A program made the translations under genes and the position numbers. Below are positions 39,412 through 46,398 of a stretch of 64,000 nucleotides of DNA, in pieces. This DNA is from Actinoplanes sp. NBRC 103695 (GTDB taxonomy: Bacteria > Actinomycetota > Actinomycetes > Mycobacteriales > Micromonosporaceae). How positions within the stretch are numbered: position 1 is the stretch's first letter; each line of letters begins with the position of its first letter. The stretch is from contig NZ_BSTL01000012.1 of NCBI RefSeq assembly GCF_030269485.1, forward strand, positions 1 to 64,000. Reading direction: 5' to 3'. The notes under the pieces are model-generated. The model saw only the letters and a list, made by a program, of their open reading frames with translations. It did not search any database and had not been told where the DNA came from.

Positions 39412-39891
39412 TCAACGCCCTGCGCTGGTGGGCTTGATCGTGCCGGTGACAAGCCGGGCTATGTTGCGAAGCTGGCGCTGTTGGGGCTTGGTCAGGGGGT
39501 CGAGGACGTGCCGGCGGACGGATTCGACGTGGCCCGGGGCGGCGGAGACGACCTTGTCGTAGCCGGCATCGGTGAGGGTGCCCAGGGTGGCGCGGCCGTC
39601 GTTCGGGTCGGGGCTGCGCCGCACCCAGCCACGCTTCTCCATGCGGCTGACGGCCTGTGACAGCCTCGGAAGGGTCCCCTCGGCGCGCGCGGCGACGTCG
39701 CTAAGCCGCATGGTGCGCTGCGGCGCCTCGGAGAGCGCGGCCATCACCAGGTAGTCGAAGAGACTCACGTCGGCGTCACGCTGCAACTCGGCATCCAGCG
39801 TGGCGGGCAGCCGCAGGAGCGCCTTGACCACGGCCAGCCAGGTCTCACGTTCGTCCGGATCGAGCCAGCGCGGCTCCGTGTCAAGTTCCAT
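39412..39891 (-). CDS. MarR-family transcriptional regulator
   Basis: A 159-residue winged-helix regulator that binds palindromic operators as a dimer and usually responds to a phenolic ligand. Helix-turn-helix residues lie at about 60-88 (MRLSDVAARAEGTLPRLSQAVSRMEKRGWV). The wing RSPDPNDGRATLGTLTDAG (about 92-110) carries the family's D-x-R pattern, and dimerisation helices are at both ends. No strong Shine-Dalgarno sequence precedes the ATG. It is divergent from the aromatic-degradation operon starting at 40003, with 111 bases between them that contain a perfect 12-bp palindrome. It therefore probably represses both itself and that operon, with a substrate of the pathway as inducer. Core motifs are intact. 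Confidence 0.9.
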   Translation of the reverse strand: MELDTEPRWLDPDERETWLAVVKALLRLPATLDAELQRDADVSLFDYLVMAALSEAPQRTMRLSDVAARAEGTLPRLSQAVSRMEKRGWVRRSPDPNDGRATLGTLTDAGYDKVVSAAPGHVESVRRHVLDPLTKPQQRQLRNIARLVTGTIKPTSAGR

Positions 39892-39968
39892 GCGACCAGC
39901 ATAACTTGCACAGTGAAGTGAACTGAGTCACCATTTACTTGCTTGATGAAGTTTTTGGCGTCTATGGT

Positions 39969-39980
39969 TTGGTTAACCAA
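39969..39980. promoter_or_regulatory. candidate MarR operator palindrome
   Basis: TTGGTTAACCAA is a perfect 12-bp palindrome in the shared promoter region between the MarR gene and the divergent oxidoreductase gene. It lies 22 bases before the GTG at 40003, where binding would block initiation. The AT-rich setting contrasts with the surrounding DNA. Confidence 0.5.
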
Positions 39981-40002
39981 TGAAGTAATTTGAGGAGCTC
40001 GA

Positions 40003-40944
40003 GTGCGCGCACTGCATGTCCCCGCCCCCGGCGAGAAGCCGCAGATCGGCGACCTTCCCATCCCGGCCGTCACCGACAACACCGTGCTGGTCAGGGTCCG
40101 GGCGGCCGGGCTCAACCCGCTCGACAACGCGATCGGCGCCGGCTGGCTGGCCGGAATGATGCCGCACGAGTACCCGCTCGTGCTCGGCCGCGACGCCGCC
40201 GGGGTGGTGGAAGCCGTCGGGGCGGGTGTCGAGCACGTCAAGCCGGGTGACGAGGTGATCGGCCACGTGCTTCTCACGCCGCCGATCCAGGCGGGGACCC
40301 TCGCGGAGTTCGCGCTGCTTCCGGCCGCCGCGGTGACGCCCAAGCCGGCCGGCCTGGACTTCGTGCAGGCAGCCGCATTGCCCCTGGCCGCCGCGGCCGC
40401 CAGCCAGGCGGTCGAGGCCATCGACCCTCAGGCCGGGCAGACCGTCCTGATCAGCGGCGCCTCCGGCGGTGTCGGCTCCTTCGCTATCCAGCTGCTCGCC
40501 GCTCGCGGCGTCACTGTCATTGCCACCGGTGCCGACACCGAGCGGCTCACCGGCCTCGGCGCCACCACCGTCGTCGACCGGGCGGCCGGGCCGATCGACG
40601 AGCAGGTCCTCACCGCGTACCCGGACGGCGTCGACGCACTCATCACCCTGTACGGCCGCAGCAACGCCGACGTCCCGCTGGCCGCCGTCCGCCCGGGCGG
40701 CCAGGTGGCCACACTGGCCCAGGTGCCCGACAGCGAGGCCGGCACCGCCGCCGGCGTCACCGTCACCAAGATCATGGCCAAGGCGGTCGGCGAGATCACC
40801 GGCCCGCTCGCCGCACAGGCAGCCGCCGGCACCATCACCGTCGACGTCGGAATGGTCCTGCCTCTCGAGCAGGCCCTCGACGGCCTCGCCGCGATCGCCG
40901 CCGGCCGCGCCAGGGGCAAGACCGTCGTCACCCTCGACCACTGA
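40003..40944 (+). CDS. MDR-family NAD(P)-dependent oxidoreductase
   Basis: A 313-residue zinc-free medium-chain dehydrogenase/reductase of the quinone-oxidoreductase type. The GTG start follows GAGGAG by five bases. The GroES-like catalytic domain spans about 1-120, with AAGLNPLDNAI and LGRDAAGVVEAVG. The nucleotide-binding domain has ISGASGGVGSFAIQLL (about 149-164). The zinc-binding cysteines of alcohol dehydrogenases are absent, which is normal for this branch. It is the first gene of the operon 40003-44604 under the MarR-type promoter. It could reduce an enone or quinone intermediate; the substrate is not determinable. The same type of enzyme recurs at 47502. Confidence 0.9.
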   Translation: MRALHVPAPGEKPQIGDLPIPAVTDNTVLVRVRAAGLNPLDNAIGAGWLAGMMPHEYPLVLGRDAAGVVEAVGAGVEHVKPGDEVIGHVLLTPPIQAGTLAEFALLPAAAVTPKPAGLDFVQAAALPLAAAAASQAVEAIDPQAGQTVLISGASGGVGSFAIQLLAARGVTVIATGADTERLTGLGATTVVDRAAGPIDEQVLTAYPDGVDALITLYGRSNADVPLAAVRPGGQVATLAQVPDSEAGTAAGVTVTKIMAKAVGEITGPLAAQAAAGTITVDVGMVLPLEQALDGLAAIAAGRARGKTVVTLDH

Positions 40945-40971
40945 CCGATCGGCGTGGAAGGGCGGCACTCG

Positions 40972-41961
40972 ATGAAGCTGTACGGGCTGGAAGAACACAT
41001 GGCCACCGCCGAGGTGATGCAGGCGTGGCAGCGACGCGATCCCGGACTCACCGAACCGATGATGAAATGGGCCCTCGCCGGTGACACCCGGCGGGACCTG
41101 CTGGACCTCGACGACGGGCGCATCGCCGCGATGGACGACGCCGGCATAGACACCGCGGTGCTGTCCTTCACGACACCGGGTCTGCAGAGCCTCGACGGAC
41201 CGGAAGCGGCCGCGCTCCAAGGGCCGGCCAACGATGCGATCGCCGCCGCGGTCCGGCGTCATCCCGGGCGGCTGCAAGGATTCGCGACGCTCGCCACCCC
41301 CGCGCCGGCGGCCGCCGCCGACGAACTGCGGCGCGCAGTCACCCGGCTTGGCCTCAACGGGGCGCTGGTGAACGCACACTCCGGAGGCCGATCACTGGAC
41401 GCGCCGGAGTTCTGGGACATCTTCGAGGCCGCCGCCGACCTGCGGGCACCGATTTACCTGCACCCCCGTGCACCCGTACCGGTCGTCACCGACGCCTACT
41501 ACCGCGGCTTCGACGCCCCGGTGGACGCGCTGCTGGCCACCGGCGCCTTCGGCTGGCACTACGAAGCCGGGCTCACCGTGCTCCGGATGATCGTCGCCGG
41601 TGTGTTCGACCGGTTTCCCGACCTGCAAATCATCCTGGGCCACTGGGGCGAGGTCGTGCTCTTCTACCTCGACCGCATCGCGATCCTGGACGCCGTCACC
41701 AGCCTGCAGCGGCCGATCGCGGAGTACTTCCGATCGAACATCCACATCACACCCGGCGGCATCTCCAGCCACAAGTATCTGCGATGGAGCCTCGAGACGG
41801 TCGGTGTCGATCGGATCATGTACGCCTCCGACTATCCGTTCAACCGCGAACGAGCCGGATCCGCGCGGAGATTCCTGGCCGAGGCGCCGATCAGCGACGC
41901 CGATCGGGCCCGCATCGCCTTCCGCAACTGGGAAGAACTCATCGCCGGGATCCGGCGATGA
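40972..41961 (+). CDS. amidohydrolase-family (ACMSD/gamma-resorcylate-type) decarboxylase
   Basis: I start the protein at ATG 40972 (329 residues), since MKLYGLEEHM matches the family's N-terminus and GGAAGGG lies about ten bases upstream; GTG 40954 is an alternative. The metal-site residues of the non-oxidative decarboxylases are all present: E7-x-H9 in place of the usual H-x-H, H164 (IYLHPR), H224 (LGHWGE) and D287 (YASDYPF). Known relatives with E-x-H decarboxylate gamma-resorcylate, 2,3-dihydroxybenzoate or 5-carboxyvanillate-type acids with Zn or Mn. With two dioxygenases downstream, removing the carboxyl group from a hydroxybenzoate before ring cleavage is a sensible role. The stop overlaps the next ATG by four bases (ATGA). 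Confidence 0.85.
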   Translation: MKLYGLEEHMATAEVMQAWQRRDPGLTEPMMKWALAGDTRRDLLDLDDGRIAAMDDAGIDTAVLSFTTPGLQSLDGPEAAALQGPANDAIAAAVRRHPGRLQGFATLATPAPAAAADELRRAVTRLGLNGALVNAHSGGRSLDAPEFWDIFEAAADLRAPIYLHPRAPVPVVTDAYYRGFDAPVDALLATGAFGWHYEAGLTVLRMIVAGVFDRFPDLQIILGHWGEVVLFYLDRIAILDAVTSLQRPIAEYFRSNIHITPGGISSHKYLRWSLETVGVDRIMYASDYPFNRERAGSARRFLAEAPISDADRARIAFRNWEELIAGIRR

Positions 41962-42749
41962 CAGCGGGCGCTGCTTTGCACGTCACCGATACCGGTACGA
42001 ACGGTGAGGTGGTCGTTCTCCTGCACCCTGCCTCCGGATCGGCGGACAGCTGGATCCATCAGATCGACGAGTTCGCTGCGGCGGGCTTCCGAGTCGTCGC
42101 CTACGACCGGCGCGGGACCGGCCGGTCGGCTCCCGCCGAGGCCGCCGACGCCGACTCGGTTGCGGATCTGCGTCAACTGGTGGAGCACCTCGGAGTGGAC
42201 GCCGTTCACCTGGTCGCCGCCGCCGGCGGCGGGCAGATCGCACTGGCGTACACCCTCGTCCACCCGCAGCAGGTGACCTCGCTCGTGCTCAGCGGCACCA
42301 ACGGTGGACTGACCGACGCCGACTTCGTCGAGGTGCTGGACAGGTGCATGCGACCTGAACTCACCACGCTGCCGTGGCATCTGTCGGAACTGTCCGCCGG
42401 ATACCGAGCGCTACATCCGGAGGGGGTCGAGCGGTGGGAAGCGGTTCGCGCCGCGGCTCACCAAGGCCGGGTAGTCGTTCCCGGAAAACTGACACGAGAG
42501 CCGATCACTGCCGACCGGCTGATGACCCTCACCACGCCGATCCTCCTACTCGCTGGCGGGGCGGATCTGCTGACCCCTCCCGCCCTCATGCGGCAGATCG
42601 CCCAGCACCTGCCCCGCCACGAGCTCCATGTCCTGCACGAGGTCGGCCACGCGGCGTTCTGGGAAGCCGCGACGGAATGGAACGCCACCATCCTCGACTT
42701 CCTGGAACGCCACCGCGTCCACCCACCTGCCCCTACCGCCCAGGAGTGA
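41958..42749 (+). CDS. alpha/beta-hydrolase-fold protein lacking the nucleophile serine
   Basis: A 263-residue protein that starts in the ATGA overlap with the decarboxylase gene. The fold is clear: LLHPASGSADSW (oxyanion loop, about 21-32), YDRRGTGRSAP (about 49-59), VLSGTNGG, an acid-loop Asp in AGGADLLTP, and the late His in EVGHAAFWE. At the nucleophile elbow, where G-x-S-x-G is expected after HLV, the sequence is A87-A88-A89-G90-G91-G92, so the serine is replaced by alanine. It therefore cannot be an ordinary serine esterase. A non-hydrolytic role such as lyase, isomerase or cofactor-free chemistry, or a binding role, is more likely. Tight operon placement between a decarboxylase and a dioxygenase argues for a pathway function. 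Confidence 0.8.
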   Translation: MTAGAALHVTDTGTNGEVVVLLHPASGSADSWIHQIDEFAAAGFRVVAYDRRGTGRSAPAEAADADSVADLRQLVEHLGVDAVHLVAAAGGGQIALAYTLVHPQQVTSLVLSGTNGGLTDADFVEVLDRCMRPELTTLPWHLSELSAGYRALHPEGVERWEAVRAAAHQGRVVVPGKLTREPITADRLMTLTTPILLLAGGADLLTPPALMRQIAQHLPRHELHVLHEVGHAAFWEAATEWNATILDFLERHRVHPPAPTAQE

Positions 42750-42756
42750 AACGCAC

Positions 42757-43614
42757 GTGATCGAACCCGAGAGCCGTCTGCAGATTGTCTTCGCCGACCT
42801 GCGCCGAGCCGTTGACGACGTCATCGGAAAACATCAGGTCACCCTCGACGAGCTGATCGCCGCGATCGACTGGCTGCAGCACGTCGCCGACGCTGGTGAG
42901 TTGACGGCGGCGAGCATCTTTTTCTACAAGACCGTGCAGCAGGCAACCGACGGCGCCACCTACGCCCATCCCGAGAAGGACGGCGCGAGCTACTGGGAGA
43001 TGCAAGGCCCTGCTCACCTACCCGGCGCGCCCGTCCTGCACAGCCCCGCCGTGCTGCCCATGCGCCCGGATGAACCCGGCGAGCCGCTCATCGTGTCCGG
43101 CACCGTAAGGACCACCGCCGGCGCACCGGTGCCCGGCGCGACCCTCGAAATCTGGCAGATCGACGCCAACAACGTCTACTCCGGCCTGGACAGCAGCGCC
43201 TTTGCACCGCTGAACATCCCGAACGACTCCACCGGCGTCCCGACCTACAACCTGCGGGCCACGATCGTCGCCGACGCGGACGGGCGCTACGAGTTCCGCA
43301 CCGTAATGCCCGGCGTCGAAACCTTCGGCCTGAACCCGCACAGCCCACTGGACACACTTGTCCACGCGTTGCGACTCCAAGGCCTGCGCCCGCTCCACAT
43401 CCACTCGATGGTCTCGGCCGCCGGATGCCAGCCACTGACCACGCAGATCTACTTCGACGGTGACCCACTGGTCGATGGCACCGTCGAGGGCGCCGTGCCC
43501 GCCGCTGCGGTCAAGACCACCACCCGTCACGACAATCCCGACGACTACAACGCCCGCGGGCTCAGCCAGCCCTATCGGACCCTCACCTACGACTACGTCC
43601 TACGCCCCTCATGA
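42757..43614 (+). CDS. intradiol ring-cleavage dioxygenase-like protein
   Basis: The GTG start is chosen for AGGAG ten bases upstream and for the N-terminal catechol-dioxygenase helical domain (285 residues). Residues 114-135 (SGTVRTTAGAPVPGATLEIW) and 136-142 (QIDANNVYS) give the first iron-ligand tyrosine, Y141. R211-P-L-H214-I-H216 gives the two histidine ligands and the arginine next to them. The second tyrosine ligand, found in the P-x-x-Y-x-x-P loop of catechol and hydroxyquinol 1,2-dioxygenases, is not present; the loop reads PGVETFG with E188 at that place. Either a diverged subfamily uses another ligand, or the protein is not a classical Fe(III) intradiol enzyme. Predicted substrates are catechol or hydroxyquinol types from the upstream decarboxylase. 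Confidence 0.85.
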   Translation: MIEPESRLQIVFADLRRAVDDVIGKHQVTLDELIAAIDWLQHVADAGELTAASIFFYKTVQQATDGATYAHPEKDGASYWEMQGPAHLPGAPVLHSPAVLPMRPDEPGEPLIVSGTVRTTAGAPVPGATLEIWQIDANNVYSGLDSSAFAPLNIPNDSTGVPTYNLRATIVADADGRYEFRTVMPGVETFGLNPHSPLDTLVHALRLQGLRPLHIHSMVSAAGCQPLTTQIYFDGDPLVDGTVEGAVPAAAVKTTTRHDNPDDYNARGLSQPYRTLTYDYVLRPS

Positions 43615-43725
43615 CACCTGGCCGGTCAATACCGCATGCCGGCGGCCTCGGGACCCGACCGCTCGAGCACGATGATCAGCCCTGGCCCTCTCGGGAGCCG
43701 GGGCCCGAATTGAGGGAGGACACCG

Positions 43726-44604
43726 ATGACTCTGAGCAGCACTGCCCGTGCCGACGCGATCATTTCGCCGGACCATCCATTCCGCGAGCACCTGAAGCGC
43801 GTCGAGGTAGCCGGGCCACATCGGGCGTGGACGCCGGCCGACGGGCCGATGCCCGCTCTCTTCCTTGGGCACGGCGCACCGCGCACCTTCGAGAACCCCA
43901 GGTGGATGGGCGAACTGCACGACTGGGCGCGGAAGATGCCCCGGCCCACGGCGATCCTCATCGTCAGCGCCCACTGGGAATCCGCACCCCTGATGCTTTC
44001 CAGCAATGGCCCGACCGAACTGGTCTATGACTTCGGCGGGTTCGACCCGATGTACCACCGCATGCGCTACGACACACCGGACGCGGGCAACCTTGCCCGA
44101 CGGCTTGGCAAGTTGCTCCCAGGAATCGAGAACACCGGCCGCGGCCTCGACCACGGCGCCTGGGTGCCCCTGAAAGTCATGTACCCGGCGGCCGACATCC
44201 CCGTACTGCAGCTGAGCATCCCCACCCACGACGCCACCCGGCTGATGGACCTCGGCCGGCGCCTACGACCGCTGCGTGAGGAAGGCGTGCTCGTCATCGG
44301 ATCCGGGTTCATGACGCACGGGCTGCCATTCCTCACCCGCGACATGATCGAGCGCAACAAGGTTCCCGGCTGGTCCGCCGACTTCGACGCCTGGGCCGCC
44401 GATGCCCTCGCCCGCGGCGACATCGACGAACTGGCCGCCTTCCGCGACCACGCACCTGGCATGCCGTACGCCCATCCCACCGTCGAACACTTCGTCCCCA
44501 TATTCGTCACCCTCGGCGCCGTCGCCGATCCAACGACGCCGGCCATCACCACGATCGACGGTTTCAACTTCGGTCTGGCTAAGCGTTCCTTCCAGGTCCG
44601 TTGA
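43726..44604 (+). CDS. LigB/DODA-type class III extradiol dioxygenase
   Basis: A 292-residue member of the LigB superfamily, 4,5-DOPA-extradiol-dioxygenase branch. GAGGGAGGA precedes the ATG. Conserved histidines are seen in LGHGAP (H49), SAHWES (H83), LDHGAWVPL (H143), THGLPF (H198) and YAHPTVEH (H250, H255). YDFGGFDP and MRYDTPDAG are branch signatures. The family uses non-haem Fe(II) or binds Zn, and opens catecholic rings next to the hydroxyls. About 30 residues precede the usual start of the domain; no signal peptide is visible. It is the last gene of the operon, 111 bases after the intradiol gene. The operon thus pairs two unrelated ring-cleavage types, suggesting sequential or alternative substrates. 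Confidence 0.9.
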   Translation: MTLSSTARADAIISPDHPFREHLKRVEVAGPHRAWTPADGPMPALFLGHGAPRTFENPRWMGELHDWARKMPRPTAILIVSAHWESAPLMLSSNGPTELVYDFGGFDPMYHRMRYDTPDAGNLARRLGKLLPGIENTGRGLDHGAWVPLKVMYPAADIPVLQLSIPTHDATRLMDLGRRLRPLREEGVLVIGSGFMTHGLPFLTRDMIERNKVPGWSADFDAWAADALARGDIDELAAFRDHAPGMPYAHPTVEHFVPIFVTLGAVADPTTPAITTIDGFNFGLAKRSFQVR

Positions 44605-44818
44605 AGCGGAAAGCGGAATCCCGGGCGGCGCGGCGACGGGCAAGCTCGGATCTGACCGGACGTGGTCACGGTGCCGGCGGACTGAGGCCTGGAACAGCAG
44701 ACGTCCCGGTCTCGGGGACTCAGTCTTCAACGGTCGGCACGTCCTCAGTCGCGCAGATCGAAATACTTGTGTGCGAGGGTGCCCGTCGGAGGTATGGCGT
44801 GATGGTGCTGCTGGACAT

Positions 44819-44851
44819 GGCGGATCCACGGGAAGTGCCCGTGGATCCGCC
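44819..44851. terminator. bidirectional terminator hairpin between convergent genes
   Basis: GGCGGATCCACGGG pairs perfectly with CCCGTGGATCCGCC (14 bp) around the loop AAGTG. It lies about 215 bases after the dioxygenase stop (+) and 10 bases after the stop of the leftward gene at 44861. There is no T-run. The remaining 44605-44818 bases show no gene I can support. Confidence 0.8.
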
Positions 44852-44860
44852 CGAGGGGCG

Positions 44861-45430
44861 CTACGGGTGCGCGACCAAGGTGCCGATCCCGCCCACGCTG
44901 CATGCTGGCACGTTCAGTACCAGCCGGTCGGACACTGCGAAGGGCGTGTCCTCGCCGTTCCTGAACTCGGCCACGATCAGGAGCGTCTCTCCGTCCCGGA
45001 TCCGGTCCGGGTTGATGCGGGCCTTCCCGGGGTCGTCGTCGAAGTAGGTCACCGGTTCGCGCTGGGAGGACCCGGGAACCATGGGCGGGATGCCCGTGGC
45101 ACAGTCCTCGTCTCCCTTGAGGATGGCCGCCCGCACGCCCATCTTCTTCAGCTGCTTCTCGAGGCCGGGCATGCCGTCGCCGCGCTTGAGGTCCATGACC
45201 AGCGAGCCGTCATTCTCCTGGGTCACGGCGTATGCGGGCGAATCACCCGCGCCGCTCAGGGCGGGCACGACCACTGCCACCGCGACGGCGGCCGCTGCCA
45301 CCGTGGCGATCATGAACGGGAGGCGAAGACGCCGGGCAGGGTTCCGGGCGGCCTGGGCGGGGGCCGGGTGCGTGGCCATGGCCGACAGTTCCGACGCCAG
45401 GCGCTGCTTGAATCCGGTGGGGGTATTCAT
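44861..45430 (-). CDS. single-pass membrane protein coupled to an ECF sigma factor
   Basis: A 189-residue protein with a basic cytoplasmic N-terminus (1-38), one transmembrane helix (about 39-60, Ala/Val-rich) and an extracytoplasmic domain of about 128 residues with a Cys pair (ILKGDEDC...NVPACSVG). Its ATG overlaps the sigma stop in an ATGA arrangement, so the two are translationally coupled. That placement is typical of anti-sigma or sensor proteins, but the H-x3-C-x2-C motif of zinc anti-sigma factors is absent and the cytoplasmic part is short. It may be a non-canonical regulator or an exported target of the sigma factor. I do not recognise the extracytoplasmic domain. Confidence 0.8.
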   Translation of the reverse strand: MNTPTGFKQRLASELSAMATHPAPAQAARNPARRLRLPFMIATVAAAAVAVAVVVPALSGAGDSPAYAVTQENDGSLVMDLKRGDGMPGLEKQLKKMGVRAAILKGDEDCATGIPPMVPGSSQREPVTYFDDDPGKARINPDRIRDGETLLIVAEFRNGEDTPFAVSDRLVLNVPACSVGGIGTLVAHP

Positions 45431-46038
45431 GAGACAACCTCCAAGATTGATTCTGTGTCTTTGAGGACGGACGGACGGTCGGCGCCCAGCTCACGCCTCG
45501 CGCGGAGCAGACGGCTGCGCACCGTCGCCCGGTTGATGCCGAGGACCTGGGCGGCCTCGCGAGGGGTGAGGCCGTCGACGGTCACCAGATCGAGGACTTC
45601 GCGCAGCGGCTCGCTCAGCGCACTGTGCCGCTGGGTCAGCTCGCGTGCGGCGCGTTGTGCGTCGATCCGCTCCTCCAGCGCGGCGATGTCCTCCTCGTCC
45701 AGCAGCCGGTGCCCGTTCAGCCGGGCCACCACCTGTTGCTCGCGGGCGCTACCGCGGTAGTGCGAGGCCAGGACGTTGCGGGCGATGCCGTACAGCCAGG
45801 CGTAGGGTGCCCCGCGCTTCGGGTCGTACTGGCCGGCGGCCTCCAGCGCGGCGACGAAGATGTCGGCGGTGAGATCCGCGGCCACCTGCGGGTTGCTCGT
45901 GCGCCGGGTCACGAAGCCGAGGACGGCGTTGAAGTTCTCCTCGTAGAACGCCGAGAATCCGGCTGCGTCCGGCCGCGGTGGCGCTGCCCGGCGCGTGCGG
46001 CGTTCGGGCGGTGTGGCCCATCGGGGTAGTAAAGGCAC
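45427..46038 (-). CDS. ECF-type RNA polymerase sigma factor
   Basis: 203 residues from a GTG start with GGAGG close upstream. Sigma region 2 (about 22-90) shows FYEENFNAVLGFVTRRT, AADLTADIFVAALEAAGQYDP and AWLYGIARNVLASHYRG. Region 4 (about 130-185) shows LSEPLREVLDLVTVDGLTPREAAQVLGINRATVRSRLLRARREL, with a complete recognition helix. Region 3 is missing, as expected for the ECF group. It directs core polymerase to a stress or envelope regulon. The partner is the membrane protein overlapping its end. Upstream sequence has no close neighbour on the same strand, so it has its own promoter. It is intact, unlike the remnant at 38715. Confidence 0.92.
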   Translation of the reverse strand: MPLLPRWATPPERRTRRAAPPRPDAAGFSAFYEENFNAVLGFVTRRTSNPQVAADLTADIFVAALEAAGQYDPKRGAPYAWLYGIARNVLASHYRGSAREQQVVARLNGHRLLDEEDIAALEERIDAQRAARELTQRHSALSEPLREVLDLVTVDGLTPREAAQVLGINRATVRSRLLRARRELGADRPSVLKDTESILEVVS

Positions 46039-46398
46039 CGTTCCTCCAAGGTGGTTGGCGGACCCTTCACCTGTTATTGCCGGACAGCGGCAAACTGTTG
46101 CATCAGCTGACGCGCGGGTGGTCAGACGCCCTGGCTGCGGGGCATCGCATCACATGCGCCCGGCGCGCCACCGGAGACGCGCCACCGGAGAAAGGCCTGC
46201 GTGCTCGCGGCGGCCACGGCCCGCGAGACGACGGCCGGGAGCTGTACGGGGTCTCAGAGCAGTGGTCCTAGGTCAGCGACTCCACGATCTGCAGGGGGAT
46301 CGGTCCCCGCGGGTCGGCAGGCGCCAGGCATCTCATGGTGATCTCGCGGGGCCGTGCCCGCTTGCACCGGATGGCATGCGAGGTCCGCGTGCTGCGCA
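46039..46398. other. 360-bp gene-free interval with an inverted and a tandem repeat
   Basis: This holds the promoter region of the leftward sigma gene and the 3' flank of the LysR gene. TTGCCG-GACAG-CGGCAA (46077-46093) is a 6-bp inverted repeat 39 bases before the sigma start and could be an operator. CGCGCCACCGGAGA occurs twice in tandem at 46164-46177 and 46178-46191 without a mismatch. Open frames here overlap real genes or lack a start context, and I support none. Confidence 0.5.

Noticed and set aside
39026..39415. Leftward open frame of 129 codons overlapping the MarR stop
   Set aside because: It needs a TTG start, has no recognisable domain, and overlaps the antisense of the sigma remnant. 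The tight TTGA overlap with the MarR gene is its only support.
42628..42756. N-terminal extension of the intradiol dioxygenase
   Set aside because: It would overlap the preceding gene by over 100 bases, the extra residues are Ser/Arg-rich and not family-like, and a good ribosome binding site precedes GTG 42757.
44402..45760. Long rightward open frame across the sigma/membrane-protein pair
   Set aside because: The leftward frames encode a clear sigma factor and a membrane protein, and the rightward translation is low-complexity and family-free.
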